DNA from: Liolophura sinensis
Lineage: Eukaryota > Mollusca > Polyplacophora > Chitonida > Chitonidae
Assembly: GCF_032854445.1 (NCBI RefSeq)
Contig: NC_088301.1
Location: 34,585,187-34,649,186, forward strand
Length of the DNA stretch: 64,000 nt
Direction: 5' to 3'
Part shown: positions 13,276 through 25,900 of the stretch, piece by piece
How the letters are laid out: each line of letters starts with the position of its first letter
Position numbering within the stretch: the first letter of the stretch is position 1
Program-made: the position numbers and the translations under genes
Notes under the pieces: generated by a model
Told to the model about the DNA's origin: nothing
Databases searched by the model: none
What the model saw: only the letters and a program-made list of their open reading frames with translations

Positions 13276-14420
13276 AAATATTTCTTCGTCGTCCTGTCTG
13301 TTCGTGCCTTTGTCTCACCATTTCATATTATCGACCTATCCCTCCATCCCATAGTTCCGTCTGAAGAAGACATAAGCTTCAGTGAAGAAAAAATGGTTTG
13401 ACATAATATGACGGTCAGGTTTATGGGGTGGGTAAAGGTTGGAGAAAACAACTGTACGAAGAAACCATCTCATAACGCCGCCTGCAAGGTTGAGAATGCG
13501 AAACACTCTACACAATGGTTCAAGAGCTAATGATTTGAACTCGTGCCTGTGGATTAGCGCAGTATGAATAAGATTCGCACCGCTAAGAATTGGCATATCT
13601 TTGCATTCACAAGATATCAAATTGGAAAATAAACCGACTGAGGTGAGTTTCCCGGTGAGGGAAAAGCTTATCCGCTTTAGGCGAGGGAAAAGCTTACCCG
13701 GCAAAGGATAAGGTGCACGGGAAATACGGAGACAGGGCATAGGGCACTCTTTAATAAGATAGTGAGTAACAAATGCTAAACGTGTATGCAAATGGAGGAG
13801 GGGGTGGTGGCTGATAGTGCCCATTTTGGACCTAGATCGCCAGCCTGCGTCATCCGCATAGTCGCGTAGGTCGCGGTTTTGTTAAAAATAGCGTCCATGT
13901 CCACCGAACACGCAGAACAGCGAGTGCGATCGCGCCTTCGTGACCTCGGAAAGCGCTTAGGACGGTTCCGCGGATGCGCTAAGGGTCCGGTCTACATGGA
14001 TAAAGAGGTGTATTACCATGCGCTTATCAACTTAAGAGCATAGTCAGTACCATGAATCCTGAACCTTAGGACAGACTGCCAAGTTGATCTGAACGAGGCC
14101 GTTTCTCGTCCGTGAAATATATGCACAGGAAGACAAGAGACATCACGTGATCAAAATATTTACTTCCCCGCTAGTCACCGAACAATATAAGAACAGAGCT
14201 ACACCCAAGAACAAGCTATGAAGCATCTGGTGCATCATGACATGGGTAGCGATTCCTGGCCAGGTGGTTACATCTTTCAGTCCATAGAGAAAACAAGCTG
14301 TCGGTTCAAATTCCTTTGATCTCACAGTTCATGGGGCCTTGCTGACACTAAACGATTCAAAACGTTCGATGAAGACCATTTCTGTTCTACTAATATGGGG
14401 GATATCTGATACACAAACGC
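13276..14420. other. Unique DNA with longest non-repeat open frame, no supported gene
   Basis: The minus frame 13336-13824 (162 codons) is the longest frame outside simple repeats, but its translation shows no recognisable domain. It crosses a small direct repeat (GAGGGAAAAGCTTA at about 13657 and 13683). The CpG-dense patch at 13838-14003 is listed separately. Confidence 0.4.
13838..14003. promoter_or_regulatory. CpG-dense patch
   Basis: About twenty CG dinucleotides in ~165 bp, including GTCGCG twice, GCGATCGCGCC and TTCCGCGGATGCGC, in an otherwise CpG-poor AT-rich region. The segment 13889-14003 is bounded by inverted TCCATGT...ACATGGA ends, so a small TIR element is an alternative to a promoter-type CpG island. 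It contains a direct repeat GCGCTTAGG/GCGCTAAGG. Confidence 0.3.
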
Positions 14421-14465
14421 GAAAAATTCTTGAATATATGGCGTTAAACAACAATGAGATCAAAT
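14421..14465 (+). mobile_element. Decayed SINE 3' tail fragment (family A)
   Basis: AAATTCTTGAATATATGGCGTTAAACAACAAT-type sequence resembles the SINE A tail block (ATTCTTGAGTACGGCGTAAA ACACCAATCAAA). Only about 45 bp can be matched. Confidence 0.45.
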
Positions 14466-16190
14466 ATGGACAAGATCCACGACAAGAGAAAAAAAGAGCC
14501 ATAAAAAATGTTGAGGGGTGTGTATAAAACACCACAAACGATACTGCTCTCGTCATATAAAGTATCTCAGCGGTGTGGCGAACGCGGATGAAAGATGCTA
14601 CAGAGAGTAGGTGTAACCTATAATACGACGAGCAATGAATGTAAAGGGATACGAAGACGACAAATGGATTCAGATTTTAAAAAAAGAACATTTAAAAAAA
14701 CTGAATTGTAACTCTACCTGCCCAATAAAGAAAGGGCAGGAATAGCCTTTTAATGCTTCACTCCAGCTAATGTTATTTTACATCATTAGTTCACAAAAAT
14801 CAGCATGAATTTTTTTTTTTGGTGAAGGATGGGGGGGGCGAATAATTGGTCTAGTACTTGCTCTGTGATATTTATCAGTTGAATTTTTACAGTAAATTGG
14901 CCCCTTTTGTGATACAATAATGACGCAATATCTAGTCCTAATCAGACACTATATCTCTGAAATCAAACATAAAATGTTACACTTGAATATATAGAACAAA
15001 TTACACCTTTGAAAATGGATTAGTAGACTTATTTCTAACAATACATCAATGCATAGGTAAACAAATCCAACCAGTTCACGTTAATCCCAGCGGAGAAGGT
15101 ATACAAAAAGTAATAAAAATTCGAAGAAAGATCNNNNNNNNNNNNNNNNNNNNNNNNNNNNNNNNNNNNNNNNNNNNNNNNNNNNNNNNNNNNNNNNNNN
15201 NNNNNNNNNNNNNNNNNNNNNNNNNNNNNNNNNNNNNNNNNNNNNNNNNNNNNNNNNNNNNNNNNNNNNNNNNNNNNNNNNNNNNNNNNNNNNNNNNNNN
15301 NNNNNNNNNNNNNNNNNNNNNNNNNNNNNNNNNAGCTGGCCGTCAACAGCCCTGGATCAGGAATTCTGAGGACATTTGTTTGATGATGATATTATATCTT
15401 CCAGCTAATCCGCCTTGGCGTCAGGGAAGATCCAGTATCAAAGCTGCACTGATTCTTTCGTCGACTGAGTGACTCCAGAGAGAAAAGCTCAACTCGACCT
15501 AAAGCCAGCCTCACCCAATTTCTGCAAGTCCTTCATTAAATTAACCAGTTGAACATGTCGCCAGAAAATTGCTCCAGGTCAATCGTTGCCTCAAACATAC
15601 TTTCTTGAACTAGGAAACGCAAGGAAATTTGCGCGACACAGTTTGCCATATTTGCGTGTGCAACTCGACAGACACACTGAATGCGAAAGGGCGTCGAAAC
15701 ATCACATATGGGTCCAGAAGGGCCACAATCGCACTACACGGTGCCAAAGACTTTAGAACGCCAACATAATTTGCTGCAAGATGGCGACTTGCGTAAAGTC
15801 TGAACTTGTCATTGTTCTTCCAATAAGCGTTGTTCTGCTGTTTACATGTCGCGCAAGGCCATGAGTCCTATTTACAGTTTCGAAGTTTTCTTCGCCATGT
15901 TTAACCTACTGTTCAAATTCTATCGTGGTCAGTTCAAGCATCGTGGTCAAAAGCGCAAACAGTCCCAATTGCTTGTGTGATATCGCGATATCTTAAATAC
16001 ATTTTTGCTTATGCATGTAATTTAAACAGGAGACCAAACATGGCGGAGAAGACTTCAGTCAAACAGAAGCTAGTACAGTGTTACGGAGGGAGTGGGGACT
16101 AACGGTAAAATATTGCCACTAGACTGAAAGCAGTAACAGTAATAGTAAAGGTCAGACGCATATACTCATCCACAGAGTGTTGTAAAGGTA
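14466..16190. other. Unique DNA and assembly gap, no supported gene
   Basis: Includes a T13/G8 homopolymer pair near 14809-14836 and the 200-N gap. 15334-15900 is somewhat less AT-rich but shows no convincing coding frame. Confidence 0.5.
15134..15333. other. Assembly gap (200 N)
   Basis: Exactly 200 undetermined bases, a round number that suggests a scaffold gap placeholder. The frame spanning it (15035-15346) is meaningless. Confidence 1.
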
Positions 16191-16191
16191 A

Positions 16192-16400
16192 TTTATTTAT
16201 TTATCATGCTCAAGCATTGGGTTCAAGGGTTGATGAGGTCGAAGTACTCAGAGTTAAGGATCACCACGTATCTGGCAAGCCTCCTGAATTTAAGGTGCAA
16301 ATGGACTACACAAGAGCTGGATTCGAGCCAGTGACCTCATTGGTAACAGATATAGCTGTTGATGTCACACTTTGTTTAAGTTCATTTACTAAGTATACTC
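16192..16400 (-). mobile_element. tRNA-derived SINE, reversed
   Basis: On the minus strand a B-box-like GGCTCGAATCC (16319-16329) is followed about 115 bp later by an (ATAA)n tail, seen on the plus strand as ATTTATTTATTTA at 16192-16204. The body does not match family A or B. The 5' end is not defined. The plus frame 16217-16486 overlies it and is not a gene. Confidence 0.5.
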
Positions 16401-17182
16401 TTCGCCCAGTCTCTAAGTGTCACAGAAAACATATCAAATTATACATGTGTGCACAGATTATTTGTAGGGACGCTCAAATCATTTAACGACATACACATTG
16501 GTATTCATGTAACGATATTATGTAATAATGACAACCAGGGGCAATAAATTGTAAAAATGTCAAAAAGAAACCACTCATTGGATAATGTCCGGATATGTCC
16601 AGTTTTTAATTTTATTTTGTTCATTTATATTTATTTGCATCTGTCTTAAACGCTTTTCTCTAAAATTTATTTGATATGCCTGGTCGTCATTTAAGAAAAC
16701 ATCCTCTGCCGTTTATCTTTCGTGTGGTTCTATAATCAATTTTTCTTAACCGAATAGTTTAAATTTAGAACGTATCAATGATTTATTTACAGTAATTTTT
16801 CAGAGCGACTATCAATTTGGACAAAAACAAAATACTAGCTTTTTAAAATGAGAATGTCATGCCAAACAATCTCACGGGTCCTAAAAATCACTTTCACTCG
16901 ATAATCAACTTATTTTCATGTGACAGTGATTCGTACATAATTGAGAAATTATTTCTTCTAAAGTCGCTGAATGTGCAAAAAATTAAGAAGAAAATATGAC
17001 ATATTATTCATTTAATGTATGATAAATGTCATGTTTTAACATAATGACAATTAACCATTCACCAAATTTAACCGTCTTACATGTCTGCAGTTTCACCATG
17101 TAGGGAGACAAGATACAACGTTTCTGATCTACCGGAGGTTTTGGTACATGTTTTTTTCATTTCTTTCAACGTTTGAAGATGT
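16401..17182. other. AT-rich DNA, nothing identified
   Basis: I see no coding frame, repeat or RNA signature here. Confidence 0.6.
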
Positions 17183-17314
17183 GCAGCAACCTGCGGATTG
17201 TCGTGGGTTTCCGCCGGGCTCTGCCCGATTTCCTCCCACCATAACGTTGCCCGCCGTCGTAAAAGTGAAATATTCTTGAGTACGGCGTAAAACACCAATC
17301 AAATAAATAAATAT
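17183..17314 (+). mobile_element. 5'-truncated SINE, family A
   Basis: Matches the 3' half of the full-length SINE at 43228-43498: CAGCAACCTGCGGAT, GTCGTGGGTTTCC, GGGCTCTGCCCG, CCGCCGTCGTAAAAGTGAAA, TTCTTGAGTACGGCGTAAAA and an AATCAAATAAATAAAT tail. The tRNA-like head is missing. The minus frame 17077-17298 overlies it. Confidence 0.9.
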
Positions 17315-17690
17315 AGTTAAAAATAATAATCATCCCAGAACGTCATATTAATTTTGCAAATTTGAATAATATTTAATTGCAATAGTCGTTTTTTTTATTG
17401 TAAACTTAATAAGACCTTCGTAAGAAAGAAAGGTATTTTCCACAAAACTTACAGTTTTCAATTATCCAAGTGCAAACCTATGTACTTGTATCTATGTATA
17501 AGCATAGACAAACTCAGAAAATGTTCCATATCACAGAATTACATTTTCATGTGACGAGCTACATTTTATCGATTTAATTCCATGGTTTGTAAAGCCTAGG
17601 TAGGGTTTGTGTTGAAACACTATCCCCAGTGAATACGAGGCGCACTCTGTAAGACTGGATAAGAATAAAGTCAAAACAACAACTCCTAAT
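17315..17690. other. AT-rich DNA, nothing identified
   Basis: No coding frame above background and no repeat recognised. Confidence 0.6.
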
Positions 17691-18288
17691 TGGTATGATC
17701 GGCCATACTCCTGCCAGCGCATGCGTCGCTCTCGGCCTTTAGCATTACATCACTACCACGACTAGACAAGATCTGTGCGACGCACACAGGCTCGTTTAAA
17801 CTTAGCCTCATGACTGATGTCCTTGCGCGGAACTATTTAATCAACATTCATCAATAACACAGTTTCATTTGTTGGTTAGAACTATGTTGTACACACTGTA
17901 GATAAAGAGAATGCCTCTGTATAAAGTATCATTAAAAACAGAGGCTAAGGGATATTTTTTGTGCTTTCTGCCTCATCACCTGGCAGGCAGTGATGTCAGA
18001 AAACACAAACAATCCGTCTCAACCTTTGTCTCTAGTATTAATTTATACAGGTGCGTTCTATTTATCTATAGTATGTACAACGTGATTCTCACCAAAACCC
18101 GAAAACAAGTTTATTGATGAATGCTGATTAAATATAGTTCCACGGGAGGAGACAAGTAATGAGGCTAAATCTAAGCAAGCCTACATGCGTCTCACAGGCT
18201 CGACATGTCAAGCTTGTCTGTTTGTGGCAGTGATTAAAGCGAAAGGTACACAGTAATGCATGCGCTGTAGGGAGTGTGATCGGCAGCC
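17691..18288. mobile_element. Complete long-inverted-repeat (foldback) element
   Basis: About 600 bp in which the left half is, with scattered mismatches and short indels, the reverse complement of the right half. The centre of symmetry is near 17984. Arm blocks in order from the outside inward are GATCGGC, CAGCGCATGC, TTAGCCTCAT, GGAACTATTTAATCA, CATTCATCAATAA, GTTGTACA and TTTCTG. There is no internal transposase frame, so it would be non-autonomous. One arm recurs at 7221-7515. I could not see a convincing target-site duplication. The 68-codon frame 17911-18117 spans the centre and is not a gene. Confidence 0.88.
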
Positions 18289-21200
18289 AGTGTAGTGTGG
18301 GACTTTCTGTCTTCTACATTTTTCTAGAAGACCAGCAATAAAGTGTTTAACCATAAAACAACCGTTGGACTGGAAAAGGCCTGACAACAGGAAGTTGGTC
18401 CGGTACTGGGTGAATTAAGTTCGGTTTTCTTTTCATTCTCACCGTTTCAGTCCTCCCATGAACCTGTTCACCGACGTGTACGAGACATATAACCTTGTGT
18501 TGGGGGACGGCATAAGATACAAATGCGGAAAATAAATAAATAAAAAAATAAACAAATAAGTAAATTCCGTTCTATTGTTCTCTACAATAACGCTCGATCA
18601 AACACCCAGAAAGCTGCAACTATTCAGTCACAGTAAACATACTTTGGGTGTATCTGTCAGATGCTCGTTTTCAGCACACTTCATTCCATGAAGTGTATAG
18701 TGCCTTATAAGCGTTGCGATCTGTACATACGCGGTTTGTCCCATTCATCGCCCACATATGTGGTACAAAGATGAGAGACAGACTAAGCAATGCATGGAGT
18801 TTCAAGAGTTCCTGTGACATACGAGAAGCTGTAGGGTTTTTTTTTTCACGTGTTCGACAGTCCGCAATTTATACTTAGTGCTAGGTCTTCGATACTGCCT
18901 TTGGATATTCTAGTTACATCCTGACCCCTTAAAAAATTCTCACGGCGAGGTGGTGACAAGTAGTCTAGAATCTGTCACCATACGATGTGCTATTTTTTCA
19001 GTCAGGGAGACGCCAGAAACCTGTGAAAAATATAGAAAACGGACGAAAGTTTTAGCAGTGCTTGTCAACGCCCTTGAAGTCGTAATTTCTATAGTCCTGA
19101 CGCCAGTAGCCCATCGAAAAGCGTAGAGGAACGCGGTTTTAATGGTGTGCTTTTCGTCAACCGCATTCTAGGTTTGCTGTTCATTTTAAGGCGGAACCAA
19201 TCGATCCCTGTTAAATGTTTGTGCGTCCAGAGAGACCTTCCTTGTAACGACTCAATTTATCAAATTGCATTCGGCTTATTGCGAAACCTTTCACTGTCAA
19301 ACAGCGCATAGATGAAGCTGTTACCGCTCTCTAATCAGGCGAAGTCATTTTCAGCCGGTGAAGTTCCAACCAGAGCAATCTCTGTAGACAGACTTACTAT
19401 CGACATCCAGACATATGAAAATTGTGCGTGATGGTATACTATGCTGTTAACAAGTTGGTATATTGTCGAATTTATTGTCGAATACACTAGTATTTTTGTT
19501 TCATACAGTTTAATCAGGCGTTTTATGTGACCGCTTTTGCGGTCAATAGAAATATAGCTTTCAATGAATATTAAATTCAAGTTTTCTTTCACTTTAGTCA
19601 CACATCTGGATTCCTTTTAGTATTTAAGGACAGTATTAAATTTGGTGGCCACTTTTCGCAATTGCATTCGGGTAATGACTCACACAGCCCATATGTATAT
19701 ATATGGTCGTTGAGAGTAGGGGAGAGTAGAGATTGCTGTAGGTGGTACAAAGAAATTTGGTGATTTCAGTGAATATTTTTATATTCACAAAGGATGCATG
19801 GTCTGCCTATGAATACCAGGGTGCATGTATACAATGGAAATTACAGACTGAATAGCCAGAGAGAATGCTACCGTTTAAGGCTGTATCTCTGCCTGGAATT
19901 GTGCAGTGGTTCTTTGATAAGCTGTTGATTCCGAGGTTTGCAAGAGTCCAGATATAATTGTGTGGAGAGCAATGTTAAGATTAGTACAGTTCCATTCAGG
20001 TGTCTCCGACTGAAGTTTTGGCACAGAGAGAAGAGAGGTGGAGTTCAGCAATTCCCCTACTTACTTACAAGTATTCGATATGCTTTCGTCGAGGTATCAT
20101 TGCAAGGGTTACTGCAAGCTCCTCACTAACTGTTTATGCGATTTCTCTGTTAAGGTTCCATATCTGTATCCATTTCTTAGAAACCGTCGTCTGCGTATTA
20201 TGGTTTTCTTGCAACGAGTGATTCGTTGTCCACCAGGCCCAAGGATCACAAAGCGATCTTAGACTTGGGTCAAAGTTTCTAACCACTTTAACATTGTTAT
20301 TTCTTACGTAACAAGGAGGTAAATTCTGGATAAGTTATTGTAAAACAAATTTACGCTAAAATAAAGTATCGAAATCGCGAATTTGCCAAAAAAAAGCAGT
20401 CCTAAGTCAAAACTCCAGAAAATCAAGAAAAAAGGCATATTTGGTCTGGAGTGGATATATGAATATAAAGAAATTTCCTTCTACTTCCTATGTGTATTTT
20501 CAGTGCCTGTTAGTTTATATAATGCAATAGATGTGCAAAGGTACATGTACATTGGCGTTTCTCCAGCTATCATTTATTTATCACGCTCGTGTTTTATCGC
20601 CGTTTTTGCGTTTCTGTGCTGACACCATAGTGTCCAGGATTATAGATGGCTCTTGCGAAAAATGGACATTGCCTGTAAGAAACCCCTCACCAGACAGGCA
20701 TTCTAAACTAAAGACAAAGATAAATTATCCGGGCTTCTTTTCACAAGCAAACCTACATTGGAACAAACTTCTCAATACGGGATCAGTTATGTACTCAGAT
20801 TTAATGTAAGTTATTTTCTATTTTTTATCCAGGCTTGTAATGACTATGCCAGTCATGTTTTGAACGGACCATACCCTATTTAAATGGCTTCCCACGAATT
20901 AGCTTTAACTTTTTCTTTCGTGATAACTCTTTCTTGAGTATTGATTTGCTGAATCCCCTGATGCCAAGATACGCACGACAGTGACAACTATCTGTGCATT
21001 ATATCTCCCCCCTCCCCCACAACAAAAAAGCACAAGTTTAGCTAAAAGGCAACAAAAAGCTTAAAATAAAACAGTCGAAGCAGTGTCCACATAATTCAAG
21101 AACAAATATCAAGTGACTTGAAGAGATATGGTTTGCCCACCAACTAAATGAACTACTCTATTATTGCGTCGTTGAAACTTTGGTCGAACTTGTTTTATCC

Positions 21201-21690
21201 ATTATCCATTATTGTTTTTTGCAGCATCTACCTTTGGCAATATTTCACTGTCCCACAATGAATGGATTTCCTTTTTAGATGTATTTAAAACACTGTTCGT
21301 TTTTATTATTTTTTTACATATTTTCCGTCAATCACACTATACATCGATCCAGATCTCATGTATGCCGTTTTCTTGTTTGAAGCATCCATACCTTGGAAAC
21401 CGCATGCATGCATACATGTATAGTATGTTCAATGTGAACAATACCTAACATAGTGCGACTGCGGCTTAAATGGATATTCAGCAAACCAGTAACAAGTATT
21501 ATCCATATTTACAGCAGCTAAATACGCCTTATTGACGGCCTTAGCAACCACGAACCAGATTCAGAAATTTACAAATTTGCTCACGACCGTAACTTTATTC
21601 TGCAGTTTAAAACACACAACAATTCAGCACATACCTTGAACAAAGAAAGAAGACAAAAGAAAGAAAACAGCCTAACAATGGACTTGAACC
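18289..21690. other. Unique DNA, no supported gene
   Basis: An A-rich AATAAATAAATAAAAAAATA run at about 18529-18568 may be an old SINE tail. Overlapping plus frames at 19938-20262 and 20383-20809 have no recognisable domains. The rest is unique AT-rich DNA. Confidence 0.5.
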
Positions 21691-22389
21691 ATGCAATCAC
21701 CCAATATACCATGAGGCCCTGAAAAAGAGATCCAAAGTAAGCCTGGAGGCAGGTCACTAACGACCATTAACGGGATGGTAAAATATTGGTCAGGAGAGAG
21801 AGGAAGTCCGCAGCAGCTGATGGACGATCTTGTCCAGCGGTCTCTAGAGGTTGCTTGCCAGACATCCAGTCACAGGCAGAACCAAACCCGGCGCCAGTTC
21901 CAGATCAGGAAACCTTTCTCCTGGCGTGTCCGCTGGAGTGGGAAAAGAGGAGCGGGTAGATATTTACTCCTGGCCCAGGAGCAATTGCAGGTTCTGTTTA
22001 TTTAATGGCTGTGCCTCATGAAAGATTCATGACCTAAAGGAATTATCGACGCAAGCAGTCAATTAGAGTAGGTGATGTTGGTATATTAAAGGTTACTCAC
22101 ATTTCCATGACAATCTTTGTGAGGATATGTACATGACAGTATAATTCATGAGAATGGACAGGAAAAGCACATTGAAACCTTATCCCGGCCAGAGTCTAAA
22201 GCTGTAATTTAACCATTCTAAATTTACTTAACGTTATATATAATTTTAGGCCTTAGATGAAGGATGGTATATTTAGCTATATCACAAACAGTGGTTCATG
22301 TTTCAAAGAGCTTGTTTGTACTAAACTCATTTGACAGAAAGAGAGCAGTCAGAAAGTTGAAACCTTTACAGTGTATAGTGTTATTTCTA
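21691..22389. other. Less AT-rich patch, no recognised gene
   Basis: 21691-22005 has lower AT content and a 76-codon plus frame (21775-22005) rich in Arg and Gln with no identifiable domain. It may be a conserved noncoding element or an exon fragment; neither can be decided from sequence alone. Confidence 0.25.
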
Positions 22390-22456
22390 ATTGAATTTCT
22401 AATCTTGAGAATGGCACCAAACAGCATTCTAGCAATTAACTAAATAAATAAATATA
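22390..22456 (+). mobile_element. Decayed SINE 3' tail
   Basis: AATCTTGAGAATGGCACCAA followed by CAATTAACTAAATAAATAAA resembles the SINE A tail order TTCTTGAGTACGGCGTAAAA then CAATCAAATAAATAAA. No upstream body could be matched. Confidence 0.45.
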
Positions 22457-22784
22457 TGCTTCTCATCATTTTGTTTTTTCTGGGAAAGTATGTTATAGAA
22501 ATACTGTGAATGTCACAATGCAAATCACTGTGTCCATATAATTACGCACCAGTAGGTGTTGACTGGTACTGACGTTTGTTACTTTATTTCTGGATAACCC
22601 TCAGTTGAGCCCTTGACTAATCTCTAAATGTCTTAAGTCCATTTCTTTTGTTCTACGAGGAAATGCCAAGATGGTTGGGCGTTATTTATTACCACGTTCA
22701 CACAGGATATATTTGACATCTGCCTGTCAATTTAAATTAACAAGGAGCTCTGGAAATCCAGACACTATTTTTAAACTCACCTGC

Positions 22785-22994
22785 ATGGCAGCCATGTCCA
22801 GCAATGCTCCAGGCGAAGATCTGTCAGCCATTCTGACCGGATATGGGAGAAGACGCTATAGGCTCGGACAGTCAGATCATGAATATCCTGTAATACCTTC
22901 GGATGTGATGTACCGGAAATTCGAACAGAACCAAATTACTCAGGACAAAGACAAAACCAGCAGTAGAAATCGAATTCATCTAAGAAGCTTCTGA
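22785..22994 (+). CDS. Unrecognised 69-codon open frame
   Basis: I do not recognise this protein. The frame opens at ATG 22785 (a second ATG follows at codon 4) and ends at a TGA. Its composition is balanced rather than repetitive, with a basic run GRRRYR around residues 20-25 and a charged C-terminal half. GYGRRR superficially resembles a neuropeptide amidation and cleavage site, but there is no signal peptide. No strong splice donor or upstream promoter was seen. It may be part of an exon or a chance frame; I favour chance slightly. Confidence 0.2.
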   Translation: MAAMSSNAPGEDLSAILTGYGRRRYRLGQSDHEYPVIPSDVMYRKFEQNQITQDKDKTSSRNRIHLRSF

Positions 22995-25900
22995 TTTATT
23001 TCACTTCAGCTTTAATTATTATGCGGTGACAAGTAAAAATGGAAACTTGTTCGAGAATGTACCCCATGTATGGAATTGTGAGGGTCCCTGAAGATTCATC
23101 TTTTACTCTCCTGCGCATGGTTTCACGTTCAACTCAAAGAATACCTCTGAATTATTGCCATTTGAGATTAGCAAGGTTTCCTCCACTTAAAAAAGTACAA
23201 AGACAGGAGAACACTTTTCTTTTACTTAAGCCCAAGTTCGGTACGTGCAAGTAAAATTGGATTTTGCATAAAGCAATCAACATTGCATTTAGGCTTATTG
23301 GGTGCAATGTTTAATCATTGATCTTGATGAGAACATAATGCGCAATATATAGACTGAGGTATATAAACATGAAACATTCCTCTAGACTACCGGTACTTCT
23401 GTTTACTGATCACATTTTGAATATTATTGTGTTCCATAATATACAGTTTAAAGTGGTATCGGAAAGGCCACTGAGTACTGCCCTTCCCCATTCCATCTCA
23501 AAACACTATCCATCCAATCATTCAACTAATCCACATCCTAACACTGGCTGTTATTTGTCTGAAGTGTGCAACAATACCTATACCCTTCTGACAAAATCAC
23601 GGATTCCTCAGTGGACCTGGTATTCCGATACATCACGCATCCTGGCGAAGTGACATAATCAAATCGAGACTCTCAAAGGTAAGCTATGAATTATTGATTA
23701 TTTGAAATGGCCAACACTCAGACAAACCACTGACGGTCTAATCATAATAATTTGAGGCTTGTGGTTTGGGATTTGCCTGTGAATATATACAGCGACGTGC
23801 GTACGTCGGTACAGAGGCAAAGTTCAGGTCACCCAACATTGTCTGGTTACACCTTTCAGTCAGTACTGTAGCAGGGTTATTTAATATTTTAGTGCAACGA
23901 AAGGCCTTTTCCGAGTACTTCGAAAAAGGAATGCCTACTGATATGAAGAGGGTTTTGGAGACAAATCGCATTATTCACCTTCGTCTTCGTCCGACACATG
24001 GAAAGTCCGGTGAATCTTTATAGAAAATAAAGAATTCTATGGATTTCATTAACATGCAATGTTCTCTGTTTCTTAATTGCCATCAATGGACAGCATGTCC
24101 CAGATTTTGTCGTAATCTGTCTCATCGACAGTTGTATATGTGAACGATAAGCACCAACCAAAATTATCTACATGTCTCCTGATGCGCAATGTTCTTTATT
24201 TTTACTTCCTAAAACGAGGTATGTAGACTGCAGGAAACAGTGAAGTCAGCCCCAGATTTCATTGCTTATGTACCACCGTTTACTATACACCTTCAACTGT
24301 TGTGAGGGAAAGAGAGTCGAGAATCAATATCATCCAATGACATTAGAGAGATTGATGTGTCTGCTGCCTACAGTTCCGGCGGGATGGATACAAGCGTGGT
24401 CCTCGTTTTCTGGAATCTGGCCAGTGGACTCCAATCACCTCTAATAGCACTTCTTGTTCCTGTGACCTTGAGTACTTTGAGGTCATGGTATATGACCTTG
24501 AGACGGTCTGTCTCGACGTTACGGCCTATTTCAGGAGCGCTACTGGACGTGTTTCGAATCCGATGTCATCCAGCTTGTCGTTCATCCTGATATATTTCCA
24601 TGACAGCGTGACTAATTCTGTTGCTTTGACTCATCAGTGTCATCTCATTTTCAATATTACGTGTTTATGAGGGGCCCAAGTGCGGGATTCTGCTAAAAAA
24701 AAGACAAAACAAATATTTTATGTAATGCACAGTGGATACTTACAGTGTGTGTACATAGGGTCCTGTATGACAAGGGATGAAATAACATTGGGGTTTCTGT
24801 GATTTTTATCTGTTTTTGTTAACTTTTCGAAACCAGATGATTAAATACAAAATTACTGAAAATGTGATGGGACATTCAACTCACTCAAGCACCACAATAA
24901 AATAACTTTGCCTTTTCACAGGTTTTCATAGTAACTACAATTTTGCATTCTCAGCTTTATGTGAACGTACTTATTGTTATTCCTTCTAATATACGTGTCG
25001 AGTGAACTGTCCGACTGGTACTCATTCAATGAGTGTTCTCAAAAGACTTATGCAACTCCAATATGACGATTCAGTAATAGTTTCTAAATCCACCTATGCT
25101 GAAAATAATTCTTCTAACCTGTTTAATTGTCCCTATTTGTTGGCGATATTTACCGATGTGAATGTCTTTATTCTTGTCGTATGTTCCCATGCATAAATGA
25201 TAACTTTTGATGAAGAGCTTCGGTGAGTCGTTTATTTCAGTTTGATGAATCGGTGTAAAATGTTTGTGTGCAACTTAATTTTTAGAGACTGGCTACATTC
25301 TCCCAGGAAATCCTAATGAGAAAACAGAATGACTACATGCTAATTGTGTGTTTAATTGCCAAAGAGAACGCTAACAAACAATTAAGACATCAAATTTTGC
25401 TCTGAGACTTTTGTCTACCTAATAAGCCATTTCCAGTGACTGGCAGGGAAGGAAAAATTCCGTCCAGGGACAAGGCCGTCGCGTGTCAAGAAGATATGAG
25501 GCAGAAATCGCATTTGCATAAGGCCAGTAGATACTCCATCGAGTGGCGCGATAATGCATGAGCCCTCATGAAATATGGATTCTCAGACCGAATAGGGTTT
25601 GAGTCAGAAATGCTTCTGTATATGTAGATAAGCTACCATCTGATCAGCTCGACTCACGCAGCTGTTAGGAAGCGCTTAGGGGGCAACACCAACTGAGAAG
25701 CATATAAGACTTTCGCGTGGCTATTCATGCATTTATTTTTCAACCAATCCTTTTTTTTCACAAAAATGTGCATAAAAAACACAGCATTATCTTTAAAGTA
25801 GGCATTCCGGATTTTGCCCACATGAGTCTGGTCATGCAAGGGAACTACGAGTGGCTTATTCTACTTCGGGTGGTGACCCCAGCAATTTGCTACCTCCACG

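Noticed and set aside
12805-13277. Repeat-containing open frames of 84-124 codons on both strands.
   Set aside because: Produced by a stop-free 42-bp minisatellite unit; no start context, splice sites or domain.
13336-13824. 162-codon minus frame, longest outside simple repeats.
   Set aside because: No recognisable domain, no splice or promoter support, and it crosses a local direct repeat. A frame of this length is expected by chance in 64 kb on six frames.
15035-15346. 103-codon frame across the gap.
   Set aside because: Consists mainly of undetermined residues from 200 Ns.
24357-24590. Open frame containing AYSSGGMDTSVV, similar to the ATP-binding SGGxDT motif of argininosuccinate synthase.
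   Set aside because: The similarity covers only a dozen residues; the rest of the frame shows no synthase features, the frame stops soon after, and other frames are equally open. Treated as coincidence.
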